30,562 bases of DNA from Saksenaea vasiformis B4078 (Eukaryota; Mucoromycota; Mucoromycetes; Mucorales; Saksenaeaceae). Below, piece after piece: positions 22,531 to 30,562 of the stretch (position 1 is the first letter of the stretch; each line of letters opens with the position of its first letter). The DNA lies in assembly GCA_000697055.1 (NCBI GenBank), contig JNDT01000839.1, forward strand, positions 1-30,562, given 5' to 3'. Under the pieces are notes generated by a model. The model was not told the origin of the DNA and did no database searches. It was given only the letters and a program-made list of their open reading frames with translations. A program made the translations under genes and the position numbers.

Positions 22531-23093
22531 GCAAAGTAAACTACTTCTCGCCGCAAAGACGCATCAATTTCCAGCGCTAAATTTATTCAACTTGGACGTA
22601 AAAGGACATATAGCTGACGCAAACGTTGATTCCAAATCCAGTATCACCAGTTGCCCTACTTAGGTGTATAGTAGTGCAGAGATAGCGAAGCGTCTCACAG
22701 TGGAGTGTCCCATAGTAGAATGTCCTGTAGTGGAGTGTGCGGTACTTGAGTGCCCTGCAGCAGAGTCAAACACACATCGCAAAAAAGTTGTGTCTTATAA
22801 ATTCACATATGTGAGTTTCTCTCTGTGAGGAGCATTTCCTGCCTTTCAAATGTCCCAATTTACTCAGAAGTACACTTATAGATTTCAGCGTATTTGGAAG
22901 ATCTTAAATTGCTTCCATTGGAACCAATACCATTCAAGGCACCCAAAATGCATCCAATGGACATGGAATACCAATTGTAGTATTTACTTAGAACTTTGTC
23001 AGTAATCTAATTCTACATATACAGTTAAGGCAGTTACATAGATGAAGAAGACATGAGAAGGATGTTTCTGAGGACAAAGGAAACGTCTATTTA
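22531..23093. other. spacer between copy B and the Plavaka-like element
   Basis: No gene is seen. The stretch contains the 15-base tandem repeat at 22699-22767. Part of 22531-22680 may continue the similarity between copies A and B, but only weakly. It probably also contains the 3' flank of the transposase gene to its right; no terminal inverted repeat could be defined. Confidence 0.4.
22699..22767. repeat. 15-base tandem repeat, about 4.5 units
   Basis: Consecutive 15-base units begin at 22699, 22714, 22729, 22744 and 22759. The first is AGTGGAGTGTCCCAT and the others differ at a few positions. On the minus strand the units read CACTCCACT-like words. They lie about 330 bases beyond the stop of the Plavaka-like gene, so they could be its subterminal repeats, but this is inference. 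Confidence 0.75.
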
Positions 23094-26000
23094 TTAATCT
23101 CCATCGCTCTCACTATCATTTATCTCTTCAGCAGACTCTTCACTTTCGTTTTCAACCTCGCTTTCTCGTATCAACTCCTCCTCTTCGTCTGAATCACCGT
23201 CATATAACGTTTCTCCTTCTTTTAGCCAGCCAACGTAGTCGTTTTCCGGTACACGCGGTAAGCAAGGCACCGATCGTACCCACATGTCAACGTCAGAATC
23301 CAGGTTGACAAGAAATTGTTCAAAGTAGACACCAAAGTCTGGAATAATTGACGCTGAGCGACCTATGTCATTGATGTCGCTGATAAAAATGCCGCGATAC
23401 GTATCTGACTCGGCTGGCACGAGAAGGGGCATTCCTGTTGGATGACCTTGTGAAAGCTTTTCCATTTTCTGCCCGACGCATAGTTCGAGTGTCTCTCCTT
23501 TGTAACTACACATGAAAAATAGAAGGATCTTTCCATAACTGTCGGGGTTGGAGTTGAAGAGCGCGAAATCATATCGAGCAGAGCCATGATGGTTGTTGTA
23601 AGCAAAGATCTTGTCATGGATCACATCACCGTCTTCGTCGTAGTCTATGATTTCAAGGGCCCGATACACTTCCACTAAAACGATTTTTAGTGAATTAAAC
23701 GTTCTCTTTTCAGCTTACCATGTCACTGTCTAGGCGTGGCATTTTGTTCAAAGACCTTGTTGCTTGTTTGCCCTCCAAGTATGTATCAAGGTATGCTCGG
23801 GTCATTACTTTCAATTGTTTCAGCGAGGTACTTGTCGAGCTAAGCACAGATACTGACGTCTTTTGCTTCTGCCGGGATCGCAGCAAGTATTTCTTGATAT
23901 TAGTTTCCTTGTTGCTTATCCCATCCACATGTGGTACGATGTGATGTTCGTCAAATAAAAGGTCCCTTCTGGAAATGTATGATGCCATCTATCAACAATT
24001 CAATATAAAAGGTCTTGTTGACTTTCCGAATTACCTGACCAACAAATTTTTTTGACCGTTAGTTCGTCTGGCAGGTCTCTTTGCATCATGTTTATGTTGG
24101 CTCTCTGTTTGCATAGAGCTATAAGCACCAACAATCCCCTTTTCCTTAATGTCATTGTAATATTTCCATAGCATGTGGTTCTTAGGAAATCGTAATCCAG
24201 ACTAGAGCATGGACATTTACAACGTTGTTCGATAGATGCTTTCGTTTTACCTTTGAGTACTTTTCGAATACCGGGCTGTTGTATACATACAGATGCAAGG
24301 ATTCTTGCATTTCGTTCAATGTGGCTTCTGTATGTTCTTTTGCAGTGGCATGATGAAAGAAATCTATAAAGTGGCGGATACAGAGTACCGCTTGTAACGG
24401 CAATTTATCATATGTGCACATCAGAAGAATCTGTATTATTCATATTAATCCTGTTCACTTTAATGAACCGTAGTACCTTCATATTGTCACGCATCTCAGA
24501 GTAAGTTGGATTCTTTAGAAAACTTAAGAAAAGGCCATTATCAAAACGCTTATGTTGACGATATCTTGGCAACGATCGTGCCCTTTAATATTGTTAGGGA
24601 GACCTTTCAGTAGTGTTCAAATCCTTCGTTCTTTATCCTACCTTTCGTTGACTTCTTTTATCCCGAGGTTTCCGTGTAAATCGAGTATCATACGTTCGAT
24701 GCAATTAAGCAGGTGTTTGTATACACCGCCAAGCTGATGCAAGTCATCTACAACGATTGCTTCGTAGATATCAAATAAAGGTATTTCCCAAAATGCATTC
24801 TATATAATCAGAACATGCAGCAGCTCAGTCGATTTCAGTCACCTTGTAGTAGTAATGTACCTTCATTATATGGAACGGTGTTCTGGTCGCAGTTGTGTCG
24901 GTTTTCAGTTCATTGTAGATTTGCTTCATTAATTTGTTAGAACGTTGCTTGCAGTTAGGCGACGGTAACTTATGGAACCGGTTGGTCTTTGTAAAGCATC
25001 TGGGGCATCCTTCTGCAGTGCTCCCATGTTTGGTAAGCGTAAGCAAACGCCTAAAATCGAACGTTTAGTGTTTCGAAAATGCTATTTGAAGTATCCATCA
25101 TTCTTACTGTTCTGGTAAGTCAGCTGTGTATGCTGCCAACGCTGGTACACAGCAGTATAACCCGTTTCTTGGTCCTCTCATTGGGAAAAATCTACTACAT
25201 CTATTGAGAAATTGTAAGTTATGAAACAGGCTTAAGGTCTTACCGATCATCCTTGTTAGCAAATGGTTCAAGGATTACTGATAAACAATAGTGCATGATG
25301 CTATTTCTTGCCTGCCTAGACCATCCAGTATTACTGTACTCAGGACAATGTACATCGGGGAAGTAAGCTAACAAGCGGCTTGCTGCCATACTGTGCCTGT
25401 TTCTTAGTTTCATTGGCGTATTTCCTTTAATATCATGAAATTAAGCACCTTCGTGATTGTATTGCTGATAACCATACATTACCTAGCTTTAGGTACATTG
25501 GCCAAGCTTTTTTGCGAGCATTACCCGTAACAACAGTTTGATCAGACGAAAGCATGATCGCCAGTAGCACATCACCGTCATTCAAAGTGGTCTATGCATC
25601 TAGTATTAATAGAAATGACCTTATCATCAATCTACACGATGCTATAGTTTACCTGCAAATCACCCCACCAATTACCGGTGTAAAGATCAGTATAGATTCT
25701 TTCATTTCCGCGGAAAAGAGCGCATGGTTGCAGTATAGTGCGATTCCGAAAAAGCGGATGTCCAAAGATATGCTCTGAAAGCAGTCGAATATCTCGGTAT
25801 TCCAGTATCAACTCTCCAACAGCTTGATCAAATTTTTCCTTGTAAGCCAGTGGAAAATCCGGCACAGCAGAGGTATAAATCACATGGCTTGTAAAAGGCT
25901 ATTAGGCACACTATGGTAGTGATTAAATATATAGTCCAGATCAATGCCCACCATTGCTTGACCAGGAGCAGCATCACTGTTTATTCGGGCATTCAAAGAG

Positions 26001-26818
26001 TCAAGCGACTTGAGGGAGATAGCATCTTCAGCTGCCATCCCCGCTTTTCCTCTGTTGTATGAGATTTCAGCTGCTTGGTTGATTATGGTTACGATCCTAA
26101 CAATTGCTCAGTTGTAAGCTCTGAAATGTGTATCCTCTATTCGGACTCACTGGCTGTACATAGCCTTGGACAATTCTGCATCATATGCAAACTGGGCAAG
26201 TTTGTACTCGAGATCTGTAAGAGTGCTGCCGAACCGATTTTCCTTAACATAACCATAGACTTTAGGTTCTGAGCCTAATTTTACTAGATAATCGGATATC
26301 AATCACTTAGAAATCTAGAAGCAGTCTTACCTTCTTTGAGTTCGTGGCCGTCGTATATATCCATTGGCTCCATCTCATCGTCTACTGTTGGCATATAATC
26401 AAAATCCACTGGATTATCCTCTGAGAGTTGTGTATGCTTATTTTGGTATTGTGTTAAGTACTGGTATCCCGTAAGAAAGATAAATTACTTGAGGTAAAGG
26501 ACGTGTCGAATTTTCTGAATTGGTATTTCTTGTAATATACCACTGTGGAAGAGGCATATTTGGATGCTTGGCTCTAATATGAGCAGTGACGTCCTTGTAT
26601 AATCTGTAGCTATTGCATCTTTCAAATGGACAGTAATCGCGCTGCATAGTGGACAGAGAGTGGAATAACACCTGTCGTGCATTTACAGACTCTTGCGTAG
26701 ATTGAATTGGCGCGAGGTGGTAATTAAGTACAGGCCAATCACAGCACGCGATTTCATCACATAGACATGGCACATAGGTTCGACCAATGCTTTCGCAGAT
26801 CTGTGTGCATGCAAGCAC
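23094..26818 (-). pseudogene. Plavaka-type (CACTA superfamily) transposase gene, frame-broken
   Basis: A multi-exon minus-strand gene reads like fungal Plavaka transposases. A C2H2 finger (CPFERC, then HIRAKH) lies near 26600. GNWWGDLQ ends at 25653; LLAIMLSSDQTVV and KKAWPMYLKLG follow in 25483..25591. Then come ILEPF (25244..25424), LAAYTADLPEQ (25108..25200), EGCPRCFTK (24861..25050), FWEIPLFDIYEA with DDLHQLGGVYKH (24642..24799), LRFPKNHMLWKYY (24035..24201), and a C-terminal domain with an acidic tail (23094..23674). Further exons are 26489 upward, 26331..26418, 26151..26274, 25653..26096, 24477..24582, 24251..24430 and 23719..23988. All join by GT-AG introns, but the frame breaks near 25885, at a run of seven A (24048-24054 region) and between 23719 and 23674. 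No ATG start is visible in frame at the 5' end. The copy is probably inactive, although homopolymer sequencing errors could explain one break. Confidence 0.8.
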
Positions 26819-27546
26819 TGTATCTGAGCTCCTTATCTTGTACGGTTAACAACGTGATCAAGATTATTGGATAATCAACAACCAGCTGAGGTACAAGGTT
26901 GTAATTTGGACTCTCAGGGATAGAGATCGTCAGACGACATCTCTTTCTCTTTGTTCAGACAATCAAATGGCCATCAACGAAGTAACCAAAAGAAAGAGAA
27001 ACTCTGAAGATAGTGCCTTTTATCATAAAGGTAAAACAGAGATATATTAAACGTTGTAAACACCATGGGAAAATGGGAATCTGGAGGAATCTGGAGGAAT
27101 CTGAATGTCTTCAATTTCAGACTTCGGAATCTGGAGGAATCTGAAGGTCTCTATAGGAATCTATAGGAATCTGGAGGAATCTGAAGGAATCTGGAAAAAT
27201 CAAGTGATTCAATACTGAATAGAAATACGATTTACGCACGTTATAGCAGAAGTTGATTGCTATTAATTCTATATAATGTTTTATAATTGCAAATATCAAG
27301 CAAAACAAACGATTTAACATTGTAAGACAAAGGAATCTGGAAGATACTGGAAATCTTCAAGGGGAATCTGAAGGAATCTGGAGGAGTCTGGAAGTCTTTA
27401 TGGGGGAATCTGGAGGATACTGAAACTCTTCAAGTTGAAACCTGAGGATATAAGATGTTCTACGTTCTTCCATGAGTATTAGTAATGCACAACTATAAAA
27501 ATAGTCCCTTTGACAAAAGTTATTCTCCTATAAACTTCAAGCCACC
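26819..27546. repeat. spacer between divergent transposase genes with 10-base phased repeats
   Basis: The word GGAATCTGGA and close variants (GGAATCTGAA, GGAATCTATA) recur on the plus strand at 27076, 27086, 27096, 27126, 27136, 27156, 27166, 27176 and 27186, all in one 10-base register. A second, looser cluster lies at 27331-27420. Between them is AT-rich DNA. The left part (26819-27070) shows no feature beyond the likely 5' end of the Plavaka-like gene. Clustered short repeats near the ends are typical of CACTA elements, where they bind an accessory protein (family knowledge); here that role is inferred. Confidence 0.7.
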
Positions 27547-30535
27547 ATGCAACACAAACGGAGGCGCCTAAACAAGACCGTTATTCTCTGTTCCGCTTGT
27601 GGTCAATACTATGACAGGGCAAATACTAGCGAATTGGAGCATGCATACAGCTGCGGCGAAAATCAAGCTACAGAAGAGCTTAGACAAATGCTATCGGCAG
27701 ATCATAATGCCATTCACGGCTCCAGAATCCCTGTTCTCGCAGCGGAACAACAGGAAACTGCAAACACAGAAAGCAACAATGACAGTTCAACAGCGATGGC
27801 TCATAGTGGTGAAGTTAGAACCAAGAATAACATACTTTACCATGCTAAACTGAATACTCGATAGGCTCGTGAACAACTGGAAACATCATCAACGATCTCT
27901 GCGAACTATGATTACGACTTCGACGAAGACTGGTCTGAAGACACTTTTCGGTCCGAGCAACATCACAATGAACAACTTCTTCCTGAAAACGACGTGATAG
28001 ATACCAGCTTACCAGATAGTATCCAAACCAATGGCCAATCTACACAACCTATACATGTCTCGTTCGATTCAGCAATCCCTGAAAAGCCTAACATAGCCAC
28101 GGCTTTCAGCTTGAGGATGTTCCAACTTGCCAAGGAATACAACGTGCCACGGCAATACTATGATGAGCAAGTGAAGCTGATAAACGAGTGGAATGTCTAT
28201 CAAAACGTCCCAAAAATATTATCACACCATTCATCCAAGGAGGCGTTCACCAAACGATACCCAGTCAAGGTGACGGCATATGACGCCTGCAAGAATGGCT
28301 GCAAGATGTTCACCAAGCAAGACAAAGCAACGACATGCAGCCATTGCGGCGCACCTCGCTATGTCGAGCTGGATCATACGAAGGTAGTTGTTCTTACTGT
28401 CGAACTCTACTGAAATTATCTGTATGATAAAACCATCCTATATCGTTAAACAACTACCACTCTCTCAGCAATTAGGCTTACTGCTGACTGACCGAAATAC
28501 TCGCGAACTGCTGAGGTTCCGTTCCAAACGACAGCCAAATCCAGATGGTGTCTACGAGGACATATTCGATGGTGATGTCTATAAGTCTATGGTGGGAAGG
28601 AATATCTTTGGTGACTTGGATATCGCGCTGGGTATGTTTGTTGATGGATTCAGACCTCACGCACGTGGGCGCTCGATTATGACGATGGTACTCTTTGTCA
28701 TCATGAACCTTCCTCCAGAGATCCGTTACGAGCTCAACAGAATGATCTAAGTCTGTATCGTCCCAGGAGAGAAAGCCCCAAAAGATCTGTTCAGCTACCT
28801 TGCTCCAATGCTTTCGGAATTGAAGAAAATGCAAAGCGCTGGTTTATATGTTCGACGAGGCAATGAGGAGTACCGAGTGAAAGTCCATTTGATATTTGCA
28901 TCCGGAGATATCCCTGGAATTGCAAAGCTGATGCATCATCATGGACATAATTACAGATATGGTTGCCGTATCTGCGTGATCAAAGGCACCCGACGCAATC
29001 CTGCCCATGAAGATGAAAGCGATGAAGGTAAAAAAAAAATCAGCAACAACGCAATAAAAAAAAATACTAAACGAAGAAATAGATGCCGAAACGTTGAAAA
29101 GCTGCTGCTTTATATCCGACAACCACCGTTACCCGCTCCGATCGAAAGATTATCTGGTGAACGGCAATGAAGAGCAGGGTATTATGAGCAAGTGCCCATT
29201 CAGCGATCTGTACGGATTCAATGGCTCCTTCTTCTTCGGTATGGATGTGATGCATTTGATAGGCCATGGTATAGGGAAGCAAACATGGGATCTGATATCA
29301 GGGCGATTTGGAAAGGACCATGCTCTCTACCTATCACCTGCCGTCAGACAGGCGATTGGGAAGAAGATTGTCGATAGCCGAAGTCAGATTCCCCCGAGTT
29401 TCAACAGCAGCTGGAATAATGTCGAAAATGTCTCTGGCCAGTTCAAAGTGGTGGATTGGATCGAGTTCCTCCTGTATATCGTCCCAACCATTGTCGCAGA
29501 ACACATCGTGGACAACAGCGCCAGAGCTGCCCTACTGGATTTGGTTAATGCATGCTCTCTTGCTCAGCAGTGGACCTTAAGCACTGCCGAACTAAGGTCC
29601 ATCGACAACAGTGTAAAATCATGGCTCAGTTACCTCGTTGGACAACCCAAGATCAGTAGATCAGTGTTCACCGTTACCCAACATTACCTGACGCATATTA
29701 CTTTGGTGGTGAAGCATCTGGGCCCTCTGCGCGCTATTAGTGCACATCCAATGGAGAGAGCAATCGGCGAGTATTCTAGCCGCATCAAATCCCGTGTTAA
29801 GCCAGGAGAAAATGCGGCCATCGTCATGCATGTTCTGTCAGCTTCTCGCCACTTAACGCGGATCTATAGCGGAGACACGTTGCAGTTCTAGAAAAGCAGC
29901 ATAGTTCGTGAAAATGACCGCGTTCTGACCGCAACAAACGACGAAGACGACGAGGATGCATCAGAACTATGGGTCCCCTTTATGATGGATATCAACATTG
30001 CAAATATTGGTGGAGATGGATTCCAATTGGACCTGGAACACCTTCTTCGACGATTTTGGTCAATCTTCACTAGCAACACGATTGCCATCAGCCCACAATA
30101 TCAGCCGCAGCACGCTTGTGGAAGTCAACAGGAGAGGTCACAGGATGTCTGATGCTGGCTTCAAGAGGTGCAAGTAAGGCATCTCACATGGTGAAAATGG
30201 TGCTGGACGTGGACAGAAACGGTAGAAGAAACCCCCAGATAAGAAGGTCCGCGCGTGTATACTTTGGCAAGGCGTATTTATACTTTAAGCATGTTCATGG
30301 TCATCATGCACAGCTGCTTGCTCTTGTTTGTATCTACGACGCCAAACTCACCACATCAGGATTCCCTTATATGCAATCTTCAGCTCCTAGCCGGTTCTGT
30401 GTCATTCGCGTGGAAGATATTGAGTGCATGACAGGGTGGATATCTGGTAGCTCTGGAAGAACGTACATTGTGTGGCCGCATATGCGGAAATGCAAAGAAG
30501 CGGAATTGGGAAAGCTAGCTGACCTTGATAACTAG
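27547..30535 (+). pseudogene. Tnp2-family (CACTA/En-Spm-like) transposase gene, frame-broken
   Basis: The gene begins with ATG in a GCCACCATG context and a short zinc-finger-like segment (CSACGQYY). Exons 27547..27813 and 27865..28383 join in frame across a 51-base intron and end in a C-x2-C pair (CSHCG). After a break between 28384 and 28430 come LGMFVDGF (Asp codon at 28643), YGCRICVIKG, an intron at 29028-29082, FFFGMDVMHLIGHGIGKQTW (Asp codon at 29244), MERAIGEYSSRIKSR (Glu codon at 29754), and at the end HMVKMVLDVDR, VYFGKA and VEDIECMTGWI. In-frame stops stand at 28748-28750 (TAA) and 29889-29891 (TAG), and frames shift near 30090 and 30170. The stop at 30533-30535 fits the usual C-terminus. 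The copy is dead, but its motif order is well kept, so decay is recent. Confidence 0.85.
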
Positions 30536-30562
30536 TCATGATTTGACCAAAAAAACTTTTTT

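Noticed and set aside
27117..27320. Minus-strand frame with repeated IPPDS/IPIDS-like peptide
   Set aside because: The peptide repetition only reflects the 10-base DNA repeat; there is no start context or neighbouring exon.
27060..27440. CRISPR-like array
   Set aside because: Units are 10 bases and nearly contiguous, without unique spacers, and the genome is eukaryotic.
1..30562. tRNA, rRNA or snRNA genes
   Set aside because: No cloverleaf with A and B boxes and no rRNA-like conserved block was seen on either strand, although a covariance-model scan would be more sensitive.

Overview
The window is a stretch of nuclear DNA from a filamentous fungus, most likely an early-diverging one of the Mucoromycota type. 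The reasons are its many short introns (42 to 90 bases), a class IV-like chitin synthase, a Rho1 exchange factor of the Rom/Rgf type, an exportin-4 with 23 exons, and a heavy load of decayed transposons of families common in such fungi. The species cannot be named from the sequence. Exon models were made by eye from splice sites, reading frame and family knowledge. The three host genes each close into one continuous frame of 1098, 1235 and 1160 codons.

Layout: 1-232 is the 3' end of a dead Tc1/IS630-like transposase. About 1750-2565 is copy A of a repeat described below. 2629-6253 (minus) is the chitin synthase. 6254-11637 is a gene-poor gap with copy C of the repeat near 10190-10635. 11638-15861 (plus) is the RhoGEF (DEP-DH-PH-CNH). 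16219-20830 (minus) is exportin-4, convergent with the RhoGEF. About 21280-21550 (minus) is a reverse transcriptase relic. About 21686-22530 (minus) is copy B, the best-preserved copy. 22699-22767 is a 15-base tandem repeat. 23094-26818 (minus) is a broken Plavaka-type transposase gene. 27076-27440 holds a 10-base phased repeat. 27547-30535 (plus) is a broken Tnp2-family transposase gene. So the left and centre hold three intact host genes, and the right third is a transposon graveyard.

Functional links: the chitin synthase makes wall chitin. The RhoGEF should activate Rho1, which in fungi drives glucan synthase and the cell wall integrity pathway. The two are neighbours, transcribed away from each other across a 5.4 kb gap. 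Exportin-4 is a nuclear transport receptor with no obvious link to them.

The most novel-looking item is the dispersed family A/B/C. Its three copies share exon-intron-like structure and, in B and C, a polyadenylation signal at the same end. Copy B can encode a short peptide ending with five regularly spaced cysteines. I do not recognise this family. Two introns in two different host genes appear to use GC-AG splice sites.
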